This document shows, piece after piece, positions 23,721-36,100 of a stretch of DNA of 64,000 nt; within the stretch, counting starts at the first letter, position 1, and every line of letters begins with the position of its first letter. This DNA is from Paralichthys olivaceus (Eukaryota > Chordata > Actinopteri > Pleuronectiformes > Paralichthyidae), in assembly GCF_024713975.1 (NCBI RefSeq), contig NC_091096.1, forward strand, positions 23,523,458 to 23,587,457, given 5' to 3'. Made by a program: the position numbers and the translations under genes. A model generated the notes under the pieces. That model was given only the letters and a program-made list of their open reading frames with translations. It ran no database searches and had not been told where the DNA came from.

Positions 23721-25659
23721 TTTGTAGCCTTGCTGTATGGTTATTACTTGATGGGAAAAGAGAAATTGCTTCTGGTTAGTTTTATTACTGTCTGAAACAG
23801 TTTCAGAAAAAACATATTAAACACTGAAATGCAACAAATTATTTGCCTAATTTGAAATTATTAGCTCATTAAGAAAGAGGCATTTGCAGTAATGGGGATT
23901 TGGCTCCAAATGTTTACTAAAATATTAAGTGGATCAAAATTCGCAAAGTGAAAATATTCACATTACATTTGCATGACTTTGGTTTGTTGGCCTCAGTATT
24001 TTCATTTAAAAGGTTTTTATTCACTCAATGAACGTAGGTCCTATTTTCTCTTTCCTTTCCACTCTGTTTTGGTCTCCACCTCCTGAGGAACATCATGTGC
24101 TTGGTAAGCTGCTCAATGGTCCTCTGGATTTCTCTGCTGGAGTAAGAGTCTACCAGCTGAGTGTCGGAGGTGACGAGAGCCGTGAGAGTTCAATGTAATA
24201 ACCAAAACAACGAGCTGAAAGACCCCACCACAGAACAGAGGGGATGTGTGGAGGTGTGAGTTCATTCTCTGTGGGCAAGGGCCATTTTAAAATGTCACAT
24301 TTCAATATGATAAAACAAAGGTTAGTGAAAAGACTGAACTGTCTGCTTTAGACATTATACATATAAATAAACGTATTCATTCATTACTCCTGTAGGAACT
24401 TCACATTCTTTTTTTTAATGCTTAGTTATTTATGTTGACACATTAGCTGAAGACTCATGAACATGCTGTAATAAATAAATACATTTAGTTTTATGCTGCC
24501 TAAATGGAAGTGAAGAGATTTTTGTTTTGACGAGTTTAAATAATCCCGGTGGGAGGGGCCACACAGTGTTTACTTCCGGAATAATTCCTGCACGTCAAGA
24601 TGGGTCAAAAGCAGAAAGAGATATCACTCCGCAATATTTCCCGTGCATTAAAACCACAAAATGCGTTTGACAGCCTGAGGATGTGGAAGTTGTTGTTTCT
24701 TGTTTGTTCTCAAATATGATTCATTAATACCATTAATTAGTACGTCGCTTTTTAATTCATATATTAACACTGAATTTTAACTATCTACAGATAACGAGGG
24801 CAAGTAACACCGAGCAGCATTACAGGTCATTTATATGTAAACATTTGAAACAGATGTATTAAATAGATTTATTTCTTTTATTTTACGTGCTGCCTGGTTG
24901 AGTCACGTCGCAACGCTAAACCGTCATAGCAGGATTTTGGTGTCGAATATCATATTACAGTACAGCCCTAGTGGGAATCACCTGTGTTATAGACGATCTT
25001 TGATACCGGTGTCCACTTGACTAGTGTTATCCTTTAGTGGATCTTCTGGGTTGTGTGTCTGTGAGTGTGTGAGCGTGTGTGTGTGTGAGTGTGTGTAGTT
25101 CTCCATCTCCCCTGTTGTGTTTTATTACCTGTTCATGAAGGTCGTAAATGACGTAAGGTTTCCGTGGATACCTGTCTGGACATTATGGGATATAATAGCA
25201 TGGACGCATTTGTGACATGAGGCAACAATCCGCCTGCTAGTAGCTAACAGATATACAGTAGCTAGCTAACAATGTACACGTCGGTCGTTACGTACTTACT
25301 GGTCTGTTATTTATAGTGATGTTAAAGTTGAAATCAACACGGTCGCTACCTCAGATGTACTTTACTGCCTCGATTCAGTGCTTGAGCTAAGAGACCGGAA
25401 ACAAGTTCCTTCAAAATAAAAGTAAGTGCACAGATATGATCGAAACATTCCTCGTTGGGGTAAAAGGTGCTGAATTCCACTAGCGTGCCACTGTAGGTGA
25501 TGTTTCTGAATGTAAGGCCTCATTTAGGCTGTGATCGTACTCCGTGCATTTTAGTTTCCATTGATCACTCAGAGTTCTATTTTGAAGACAGCCTTAGTTA
25601 TTATCTGGAATAGTTCAACACTGGTTTTTCTTGTCTTAACTCCCTGTCACAAAATCAGC
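23721..25659 (+). other. gin2-abcb9 intergenic region and abcb9 5' leader
   Basis: No coding region seen. A GT-rich microsatellite lies at about 25050-25100. The first real ATG in the abcb9 frame is at 25660, so the abcb9 promoter and leader lie here; I could not place the transcription start or any 5' non-coding exon. Confidence 0.45.
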
Positions 25660-28600
25660 ATGGGTATCAAAGTAGGTGTGAGCTGCACTGTGTTATTCAT
25701 CCTTCTGGATGTTGGCATCAGCACTGTCCTGTACACACATGGACCACACACATTCATAGAGGATGTGCTGAACTTTAACATCCTCAAGTCAGCGTTGGAC
25801 CTCTGGGGGACTGTCCTGCTCCGAGTGTCCCTCCTGCTAGGAGCCTCCATAGGTGTGTCATGGAACAAGGTGGACGGCCCACCAAGAGTCGCTTCGCTCG
25901 CCGACCTGATCCTCTTCATCTGCCTGATCGTCATCACCTTCGCTCTGGCCAAGCTGCTGATACTGGCCGAGCTGGGCCCTTTGACACAGCAGCCCTGGGC
26001 CCTGGGCCTGATATGCTGGACTTGTGCCTCTTCTCTGGTTGCCACGCTGCTCTGGAGGCTGCTCAGCTCAGAATCCAGCTCAGGGAGTTGTCACCACAGA
26101 AGCAGGAGCAGAGGAGAAGTAGGAGGCTCTGATGACACAGAGAGTCTGGTGGGGACTGATGGTGAGGAGGAGCAGGAGGTGGGGTGTGAGAGGAAGAAGC
26201 AGGAGGAAGGAACCCAGGAGAGGGAGAAGACCAGCTCTGGGGCTACACTGGGACGTTTGATATCCATCTCCAAGAAGGATGGCTGGCTCCTGTGTGCAGC
26301 TATCCTCTTCCTCCTCATTTCTGCTGTGTGTGAGTGTCCATGACATAGCATGTAAACCCATAAAGTCACAGTGTTTACATTGCAACACATTGCAACACTT
26401 CCTGTCAAGGCACTTGTGTGTAATTGCTGAGCCTGCAGGTTATAATTATGTTACTCTACACATATTACACAATGCGTGTAGGTTTTGCTAAATACCCTCT
26501 GGGCTGCAGATAATGTTCATTTTGTCTTATTGACTATTCTGCTGATAAATGTCTTAAGCAATCATTATGTCCATCAATTCACAGCCTTTTAACAATCCCT
26601 TATTTTCTTCAGCTTCACCTAATTTTATTTCAATATCATTCTGTTTCTAAAGTTAATTTGAAAACAGATCTCTTATTGTTGTACAATAGCTGTCACTTAA
26701 ACATAAGAATAACTCATTGAGCATGAATGTTAAGTTCTACTGAGACTAAAAATGTGTGACCAGCTGTCTCTACCTTTAACTGCAGGTGAAGCATTCATAC
26801 CGTACTACTATGGCAGGGCCATCGACAGCATTGTGACTAACAAGAGCATGGAGCACTTTGCTAAACCGGTCATCATACTGGCAGCATTGGCCTTAGCCAG
26901 GTGTGTATATACAGGACACCTTCTGATTGTCAAATGTTTGTACTTTGATCCTATGCACATTTTCAAAACAGAACAATTGGCCTTAGAGAGACGTTATACT
27001 TACTGTACACAAGTGACACAGTAATTCGAATTCATAAATTGTTGCAAACAATTTCTAATGTTCAAGTGATTCTCATGATAATAATATATTTTTGGCATTA
27101 TTGGACAGTATTGGTGCTCTCGCATCCTCCCACAGTCCAAAGACATACAGCTTAGTATAAACCAAGATAAAAAAAAAAACTCTGAATGGAGACTCTAAAT
27201 TGACCCAAGGTGTGAATGTGAGTGTGAATATTTATTTGTCTCTATATATCAGCCCTGCAATAAGCTGATGACCCATTCAGGGTGTATCCTACCTCTCGTC
27301 CAATGTAAACTGGAATTGCCCCCCCCTCGCGTCCAGCAAAGGATAAGGATGGATGGATTATTGGTGACTGCAGAGATATGGGAGGGATCAGGACATGGAG
27401 TTTGCTGATTTGGTGACAAATGACAAAGCCTCTCCACCAGATTTGAATCAGCGTGTCAGCACATGTAATAAAAATGCCAGGCTTGAATGAGGTTTGAGAA
27501 GTGTTCCTCTGTCCTCAGTTCATTTGCAATGGGAGTGCGTGGTGGAGTCTTCACGCTGACATTTGCTCGATTAAACCTTCGGCTCAGGAGCCGTCTCTTC
27601 AGAACGCTGATGAGGCAGGAAATAGCATTTTTTGATGAAAACCACACAGGTAAATGTTAAAACACTATCAATAGAGCAATCTTTGGTCCCTTCCTCTATT
27701 TTAGGCACTTCTTTTACCCTGACATACATGACATAGTCTTTCTATATCACCCTGTAGGTGACATCATCTCACGGCTGTCTGCTGACACCACCCAAGTGAG
27801 TGACCTCATCTCCCAGAATGTCAACATCTTCTTGAGGAGCACCATCAAAGGCACCGGCTTCTTCATCTTCATGTTCGGAATGTCCTGGAAGCTCACCCTG
27901 GTGACCCTCATGGGATTCCCTTTCATTGGTCTCGTCTCTAAACTCCATGGAGCATATTACAAGGTAAAGGTTTTTTTTTTTGTGTGTCAATGATGATGGC
28001 TTAATCTGGAGATGAAACTGAAGTAACCCTAACCCTTATATAAATTCTAACCTTTTTTTTTTTTTTTTTTACAGAAATTGACTAAAGAGGTGCAAACAAC
28101 TCTTGCAGAGGCCAACAGAGTTGCAGAGGAAACCATTTCAGCCATGAGGACAGTGCGAAGCTTTGCCAACGAGAGTGGGGAGGCCGATTCCTACGACGCC
28201 AAGCTCTTAGCCATGTTCCAGCTCAACAAGAAGCAGGCCTTGGCCTATGCTTGCTACATGTGGTGCAGCAGTGTAGGTATCAGCAGCTGCCTGTTCAGAT
28301 GGGGATGTAAAGCTCTACATCTCTCCGTCTTTTTTATTGATAACTGTTCTTTTATGTGTTTTTCAGATTTCAGAGCTGGCTTTAGAGGTCGCTGTCCTCT
28401 ACTATGGCGGCCACCTTGTGATTTCTGGTCAGATAAGCAGTGGGGACTTGATATCTTTTTTCATATATATGCTCGAGCTGGGAGAATGTCTAGAGGTATG
28501 TCATGTGTCTTTATTTATTTCTTCTATTACAAGTGTACAAAAGCAACGCCCCCCCCCCACTAACCAACGCCATGTGTGATCTGTCTTACAGAGTATTGCG

Positions 28601-30926
28601 TCAGTGTATACGGGCCTCATGCAGGGCGTAGGAGCTGCAGAGAAGGTTTTTGAGTATCTGGACAGGAAACCCAAACACCCAGCTGATGGCACAGAGGCTC
28701 CCCACACATGCACTGGTCTGGTTGAATTTAAAGACATCACGTTTGCCTACCCAACCCGCCCTGAGGTTGATATTCTCAAGGTTTGTTCTGAGGGATCTTG
28801 CTTCTACATTGTGTTAATAAATCCAGTATGACTTCTATTCACAGCAGTCTGTTTGGATTTAGGAAGCAGAGTTTAGGAATATTGTAGTAAGTATTTGATA
28901 TCATTTAGTATCTGTGTCTAAAGGCAGGCACAATTCTGATTTCACATTTTTTGTGGTATTTGAATGTAATTATGTTCATATTTGCAGATCCAATTCTGTG
29001 CAAATATTATATATATCAGTAGCCCTTCATCAACTTTTTTTTCTTTTCTTTTTATTAGATACAAAATATTTCTGACTGTTTTTGTGTGATGAACATTACT
29101 TCCTGAACTGGTTCCTGTTGTAGGGAGTGTCGTTCACCCTGCGGCCAGGAGAGGTCACAGCCATCGTGGGACCCTCGGGCAGCGGAAAGAGTTCCTGTGT
29201 GAGTCTGCTGGAAAACTTCTACCTTCCTCAACAAGGCGAAGTGCTACTGGATGGAAAACCTGTTCACACCTTTCAGCATGACTACCTTCACTCCAAGGTC
29301 TGTACACATCTGTGTAATAGATTCAAGCTCAGCGGAATTTGAAAGGGTCCGCCTTATATCAAATTGTGCCTGTTGAAAAGATTTCAAAAGGAATTATTCA
29401 TATATATGAAAATAAGCAACTATATAATAGAATAGAACTATGAACATATGACGTATAAAATAAAGTTTTTCAATACAATTAAGGTAAACACGTGTATAGG
29501 TAAATATAGATTGCAAGGATGCATACAATAGCAGCAAAGTGACTGATATAGATAAGTATGGTGTATAATAAATAATATAAATTTAGGCTCTGTAATTTTT
29601 TTACAGAGCCTAAAGATTTTAGTTTTAGTAACCCTTACTCAAACTCAACTAAACAGTGCATGTGTTAGGGACTTTTTTCAGGTGCTGATTAATACGCACT
29701 TGTTAATACAGTGAGTATTTCCAGCAGCAGAGTTGTTGTATGGGATTAAGTAAAAGTAAATAACAAAGAATGTGTTGGTGTAGAGTGACACACTGGTGTG
29801 TTTAGAGCTCATTTCTTCTTGGAGCTCCATGGTACAGAGGAATAAGCTGTATAAAGCCTTTGCTACACCTTTTGTCACCTGTTACCAAGATCAGGTCATT
29901 TTTGCTTTTGGCCATTCACATGTAAATCCATCTACTTGATATTGTGTTTCTGCAGGTAGCGCTTGTGGGCCAAGAGCCTGTGCTTTTTGCCAGGACGGTC
30001 AGGGAAAATGTCACCTACGGCCTGACTGACATCCCCATGGAGAATGTGGTGCAGGCCGTCACCAAGGCTAACGCTCAGGACTTTATCAGCACACTCCCCA
30101 AAGGCTTTGAGACAAGTAATTAGCAGATCTCTTTATATTTAGGTCCGGCACCGATGTATATTTGTTGTAATGGAAAAGGAGGTGATTAGCATCACAGAAA
30201 CAACTATAAGGAGACTAGCTATTGCAAGGACACAAATCAGCAGTTTTGTGTAAATATCAGTATAATCAGTAACATCCCATCCCACTTAGGTGTTGGAGAG
30301 AAGGGCACCCAGTTGTCAGGAGGGCAGAAACAAAGGGTGGCCATTGCAAGAGCTCTCATCCGAAACCCACGTGTTCTTATCCTGGATGAGGCAACCAGTG
30401 CTCTGGATGCAGAGAGTGAGCACATTGTAAGTAAACAGCTACATTTACTAAAAAACTAATCATCTGGCATCCAGGATATGGACAAAGGAAATGTGGCACC
30501 TGTTAGATGTCATGTTATCCTGTATTATGGCACCTGTAATCAATACTACAGTACATTACTGAATGATTTACTGTGTCAGAGAGGTGTTGATTTCTGCTGC
30601 AGGTTCAGCAGGCTCTGAACAACATCATGAAGGAGCACACGGTGCTGGTGATCGCACATCGACTCAGCACAGTGGAGAAGGCAGACAACATCATAGTGAT
30701 TGACAGGGGCCAGGTGGCTGAACAAGGCCCTCACAGTCAGCTGATGGCCAGAGGGGGGCTCTACTGCAAGCTGGTGCAGAGGCAGGTCCTGGGAATACAG
30801 ACGGGGGCGGACATCCTAAACCTGCCTGAAAAACTCAGCTGGAAGCCTGATGGAGCACATCAGCGGAGGAAACAAAGCAGCAGCAGCAGCAGCGCCAGCG
30901 AGTCTGAGTTCAATGTCCGCTACTGA
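25660..30926 (+). CDS. abcb9: ABC transporter ABCB9 (TAP-like, TAPL), lysosomal peptide half-transporter
   Basis: Eleven coding exons: 25660-26329, 26786-26900, 27519-27649, 27758-27963, 28075-28272, 28367-28495, 28592-28780, 29124-29297, 29956-30115, 30290-30426 and 30603-30926; all phases close, giving 810 aa (human 766). The family homodimerises and moves peptides into lysosomes using ATP. An N-terminal four-helix domain (about 1-140) is followed by an acidic, Ser-rich linker longer than in human, then the six-helix core (EENHTGDIISRL and [13 protein letters not shown] blocks) and the nucleotide-binding domain: Walker A GPSGSGKS (562-569), Q-loop Q610, signature LSGGQ (666-670), Walker B VLILDE (686-691), switch His H722. 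The ATPase site looks complete. The ATG at 25660 has A at -3 and G at +4 and aligns with the family start; the upstream open frame has no ATG. Confidence 0.95.
27112..27362 (+). mobile_element. L2-type LINE 3' end (or SINE sharing it)
   Basis: Shows CGCATCCTCCCACAGTCCAAAGACAT-type sequence, then TGACCCATTCAGGGTGTATC, CTACCTCTCGTCCAATG and a terminal GGATGGATGG tail, a pattern widespread in fish genomes. It is 5'-truncated, plus orientation, in abcb9 intron 2. Confidence 0.75.
29582..29614 (+). repeat. Perfect 14-bp hairpin in abcb9 intron 8
   Basis: TTTAGGCTCTGTAA at 29582-29595 is exactly complementary to TTACAGAGCCTAAA at 29601-29614, with a five-T loop. It is flanked by AT-rich sequence. 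It could be the end of a decayed inverted-repeat element. Confidence 0.8.
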
Positions 30927-31167
30927 GAATGAACTGCAGTGTGAGGAGATGAGACTAGACTGCGACTTAAACCATATATGAACTATAACAGATGTTTTGT
31001 AAGGACATTCCGTAGCTTTAAGTAGGTATAGGTCAAATTATTGTCACAATCAGTGAAGATGCACTTATCAACGGACTGAGTGGCTTTATTAAAGGACTGG
31101 TTTGTGGGATTCAAGGGAAATTGGAATATTATATCCATAATAATGTTTTTATTTGTGTACAATCACC

Positions 31168-31448
31168 TTAAAGGGGTAGTTCACTGAAAAATGAAAATTC
31201 ACTCATTATCCATTACGCTGATGGAGGGGTGGGTGAAGTGTTTGATTCCACAAAACACTTTAACAGTGTGAGAAGCACACATGGCACAAGCTCTCCCCTC
31301 TATGCTCTCGTCCAATGGGCACGTGATGACATCAGCAAGAACTCTTGATAGCTCTTGATAACTGCATCTATTGCGAGAAATTATAAAATTATGATATCGC
31401 CAGACGATATCAGCAAGTTATCATTTTTGGGTGAGCAATCCCTTTAAA
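31168..31448 (+). mobile_element. MITE-like element in abcb9 3' UTR
   Basis: Opens TTAAAGGGGTAGTTCACTGA and closes TTTTTGGGTGAGCAATCCCT followed by TTAAA, a terminal inverted repeat. The GTAGTTCACCCAAAAATGAAAATT-type end is common in fish non-autonomous DNA transposons. About 280 bp, non-coding, inside the presumed abcb9 3' UTR. Confidence 0.7.
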
Positions 31449-32149
31449 ATTGTTACTGGAGAAAACTTGAATTAATGGTCTATGGATGTTACTGATGAAT
31501 ATAAATCAATGAAATAAAAATCTATTAAAGTCACTATAATACAATAAATAATGTAATCGTATCAATTCCTGTGAATGTAATGAACACTGTTAAAATGTTC
31601 CTGTATCAGTGGTTTCAAACATGCTGGATTATTGCCTCATGCTGCATTTAATGTCTCCTGGTTCAATGTCAATCATGTCTCCCCCTCAACTGGTGAACGG
31701 TAGTAAATGGCTTTACGTGAACAAGACATCAGTAGTAATTTGAAGGGTAGAGGATATTAATCAAATATATAAAATTAATCATGTCGGTGTTATCAAGGTT
31801 GAAACAATTGGTCAATTAAATGGTCAATTTGGGAGAAAGTCAACCTGCCACCTTTGATATTCAATTAATTACATAAACAGTTTTAGATTATTTAGATTGA
31901 GATAATAAACTTGGATCATGTATTTTTAAAAAGCCCTTATCTGCAACTAGGCTAAAACTATTAGGGCCCGGTCATACATACGTTAATGTTTCAGTGGTGA
32001 ACCTTTGTCTAACGTTCACTTCCAATCTGTGAGAGCGAGGAGACAAATAAAATACTTGCTTCCTGCAGTGAGACAAATCAAAGCGTGGCATTGTGTCGGG
32101 TTAAACTTTGACCCAAGATATTAGCTTCACATTCGCTTAACCGTGAGCG

Positions 32150-32540
32150 TGCCCTTAGGTGCAAACAAGGGGCGGGGCCAGGGGGGCTCTGGCCCCTGCT
32201 GAAATCTGATTGGCCCCTGAAATGCCCTAGTCCTGTAAGTAATCATTAGTAGATATTTTTATTCAACTAATCACTTACTATCAATAAATATGACACTTTG
32301 TTCAGAATTTTACTTTCGATTTCCTAAACTTTTTTGAAGTGCACAATGTTTTTAATCAGGACCATTTAAAAAAAAATATATATATATATATTCATATATA
32401 TGTGTGGCTTGCTCAAAGTTATAGAGACAACAGTAAACACAGAATAGCTTACATGTGCTCCTCACTGAATAAGGAAGGGTTCTTGGATGTTGGCCCCTCT
32501 GTGTTAATTGTGGCCCCTTCATGGCCCCTGATTTAGAAAA
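32150..32540 (+). repeat. GGCCCCT-rich interspersed repeat
   Basis: Carries CTCTGGCCCCTGCTGAAATC, ATTGGCCCCTGAAATGCCC and, 300 bp on, GGCCCCTTCATGGCCCCTGA. Looks like a diverged dispersed element with a (TA)n tract in the middle (32378-32400). Family not identified. Confidence 0.45.
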
Positions 32541-32739
32541 GATCTTGATTCACCAATGACACAAGCAAATCATGCTCAGAAGCCACCACATTATTATGTG
32601 GTGTATATTTATTGTAATTAAACAATATATTTTATCATAAATTGTATAAATGCATCGCTTATTAATATTACACACTGTAGTTATTTGGCTCCTAACTTAA
32701 ATTCGGTGTTTTTTTACTCTCTTGGTAAAAGTTTACGCA

Positions 32740-33100
32740 GTTACCTACATCTTGATTACTGGGTCCGGCGATTGCGGCATTTCCGCGATGCCCGTGAACG
32801 CGGCAGCGGGCCTGTGTAGTTCCTGAGAGGAGCTCGGTCAGCTGCTGTCACAGAGAGGGGAGCACAAGAGGAGGAAGCGCCGACACACACGCAGGAGCCA
32901 AGATGTCGACTTCTTTCAGCAAGTTCGGCTCGTACACGATGACACAGCTCAACGAGATCCTGGAGGACGACGTCAAACTCAGCACCATGGTCCAGGAGAT
33001 GGACGAGGTACGTGGGGCTGAGCGCTGCTTCTCTCCGGCGTTAGCCACCGACTCGGTCACTGTTTTCCCTTTGTTGTCCGTTCCCAGCGTCTTCCTCGGC
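32740..33100 (+). promoter_or_regulatory. CpG-rich promoter/first-exon region of vps37b
   Basis: Local rise in G+C and CpG (GGTCCGGCGATTGCGGC, GCCCGTGAACGCGGCAGCGG) around the first coding exon, against AT-rich flanks. No clear TATA box. Judged by eye only. Confidence 0.5.
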
Positions 33101-36100
33101 CAGAGGTAACGGAAATACTCGCTTGGAGTCACGGTCGTGAGTGTGTGTCGCGAACGGGACATGTCGGCGGGGAAGCTTCAACCTTGGGCCGCGGCGTTGT
33201 CTCAAGTTTGAACGCACGAGGATTCACAGTGGGCGACATTGTTCTCCGGATAGAACCAGACAAACACCGAGCCGAGCTGACTCAGGTTCTCAGGGAACAC
33301 AACACAAGTGCTGGCCTAGCTTCCACTCTGTGTCGGGGGTCAGACCGAACTTCACTCGCTAAAGTGCCAATTTATGGCCGACTCTCCTGTCGACACACAC
33401 CCAGAGCACTTCAGAGGAAAACAATGCTGAACAGCCCTCTTCTGAAATGTGCCCCGTTGATCGGCTTCACAATGAACCAGAACATATTGATGTAAGATCT
33501 TACAGCTGTAGTACAAAGATGGTGTTCGCACCAGATGCTGTGTTATGGACAAAGACTGTAAGCTGAATTCACCATATACTAACTCGACTCAAAGATACTT
33601 AGTGTCATAACAATCATCATAAACGAAAAGAAATATAATAATGGTAGCATCAAATAACTATACAGAGAATAAACACTATGTATACAAGAGGTACCAGACC
33701 TCACAGAGAGACACAAGTGTGGGATCACTTTCCCAGGAGGGACAGAAGTGCACGTCAGCAAAATAATATTCATGAGAAAAAGACTAACACCGATAGAGAG
33801 GTGTATCAGTGTTTAAAGTATTTATAAGAAAAGGTCCGACAGTGATAAAGGGTTCAGCAATGACAACTAATGGTATAGTAGTATTGACAGTAATGGTAGT
33901 GCATATGCAGACAAGTTGCGATCATAATTCACAAATAGCCGACACCAAGATCCACAATGTGACCACATCCTGGATCTGTAGCAATAACTATATCTAGACT
34001 CTGGTCTCAGCAATCCTCACCTGCTTTTCACTGCATCATAACTCTGCACTTGTCATGATAAGCACCTGATAAGCCCCTGGAGTTTTCCATACACGCAGTG
34101 ATTACAAGCCATAGTCCATTTTAAGTTTTTTTTATTTTTCCCACAGACAGAAATTTGGTATATCAAGACAGAGGGCTTGGAGATTAGAAGGATTTTTATA
34201 CAGGATTTGTGCTTGCGATTATTCCCCTCGTGCTGCTGCTCCTTCCAAAACTGTCATTTCCAGTGTGGACTTTAAATCCGCCCTAATGTCCTGCTGCATC
34301 AGCCCCAACAGATCCCTGGTGTTGGAAGGCATTTCCTCACCACACTGATCCTCTCTCTGTCTGTCTCTCTTTTTTTACTGTAAAGTGCAAACTCTACATG
34401 AAACACTCTTCGTCCTCCTTCCCTTTCTTACCCTGCAGTCGGACTCAGATCAATAATTACAAACATTCAACACAGTGTCATGCTACAGGAATTTCTCTGT
34501 CTGCTGTCCTGGTGCTGTGGCTTTTACACAAGAGCGAAGGACGCACTTCCCCGAAGAGTGATTTTAAACAAACGTGTTTCCGCACACATGAGAAACTGTA
34601 AGCTATTGTATTTGCACCAGATCAATTCTCCCCTTACAAAAGCAAGAAAGAACACATGGTATTTTTAGCCATTTGGATGAATGTCGTGCTGTGATCCGGC
34701 CTTTTGTGTTGTCAGCTCTGTTTTGGATCCACACCCTTGCTGATTGTCTCCATGGTTTCGTTCTCTTCTTCCCATAAGAAACAGAGAGGGAGGGACTTCG
34801 CCATGACACAGCAATAGTTGTTGACTTAAGTTAGTCACAAGGTTATTGTAGAGATGCAGGAGATGAGGGCCAAGTAAAGACATGCCTGGGACGGAGGTGG
34901 AACTTTCAAGGGAATTGTTTCTTAATAGCCTGCTGACAGGAAACAAAAGGCAGTGGCATATGGCATTGAGTGAAACTCATTAGGACTGAAAAGCACAGAC
35001 TTTACAGCTGGAGTATACGGACACAAACCCTTCTCTCACATGTAGACACACATGCTCTGGAGGCAATAGTCCTTTCATTTTGCAAAACACACAGACAAAC
35101 ACACATTTGTTGCCTTTTGAATAATGCAAATAGGGCTGCCAGGAAATTTGTTTTTACCAGTGCGTCCTTTTTGCCACAAATTGAACCTTAAATGTGTCGT
35201 ACTTGTGTAGAGTATGCACTGCTACAGCAGTACTGTATCTGTTTAAATGTGACTTGCATATTAGCTAAAGCTTCAAGAAATATTTTAAGGATTTTTGATC
35301 TTTTAATCAACCCTTTGATCATCTACCTTTTCACCACGCCAAATGATCTGGATTTGAAGATGACCCAGTTTTTATTAAGTCACCACATGATGTTTTGGCT
35401 CATTTTAGCTTTCTATCATACTCAACATGTGGAAGTGAGTTGAGATTAAGCACTGTCTCCCTCGCCTTTGCCTCCTTATCTTTTTGAGGTCTTCACTAAT
35501 CCAGGAACAGGTCTTACAGAGCATGTAGGCTGTACTCCAAGTTCACAATTTATAAGTGAAAAGATTTGAGAACATCTTGGTGCAAAAATGCCTCATGTGC
35601 GTCAGTACATTCAAACATTTACACGCTTTTCTTTAAGGACTATAGAGGACTTTGACGCTAACACTTCTATCAATATTTGACTTTAAGATCACATGACTAT
35701 TTTGTTCCAGTCATGATCAAACGATCACGCCTACAGTAAATTTAGGCTAATTTATTGGCACAAGATGGATGTAACCTTCAGATTGCAGACCTCCTGGGCA
35801 CATTCCAGTTGACAGTGTGAGAATATTTTTTTATCCTTTTATCAAAAAGTCAAACCAAAAAAAATAAGGGACTGTATAACTGTATTGCGACCCAAAAGCA
35901 ACATCTGAAGTGATTGGTGGATGTAGAGACTTGTTACACCCCTTCAGTGTTATAGTTTATAAAATAAGTGTTTAATTTTTAAAAGTTACTTAATCTTCTG
36001 TGCAGTATTTGTAAGTTTCATCTACACTGAGGTTTGTCCTTGAGAAAATAACAATACCATGGTCTCTGGTGGACAAACTTTCTAACAGTGTTTCTAAATC

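Larger units (their letters stand above)
30927..32902 (+). other. abcb9 3' UTR, intergenic sequence and vps37b promoter region
   Basis: The abcb9 3' UTR probably ends after AATAAA at 31513-31518. The intervening sequence holds a MITE-like element (31168-31448) and a repeat rich in GGCCCCT (about 32150-32540). From about 32760 to the vps37b start the sequence becomes GC- and CpG-rich, as expected for a housekeeping promoter. No additional gene was seen. Confidence 0.55.

Noticed and set aside
25561-25659. 33-codon upstream extension of abcb9
   Set aside because: The open stretch starts with TTG, not ATG; the ATG at 25660 has a strong context and matches the family N-terminus.
25647-26045. 132-codon minus-strand frame
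   Set aside because: Antisense shadow of abcb9 exon 1.
33145-33495. 116-codon frame after vps37b exon 1
   Set aside because: Lies in CpG-rich intronic sequence where stops are rare; no domain or splice support.
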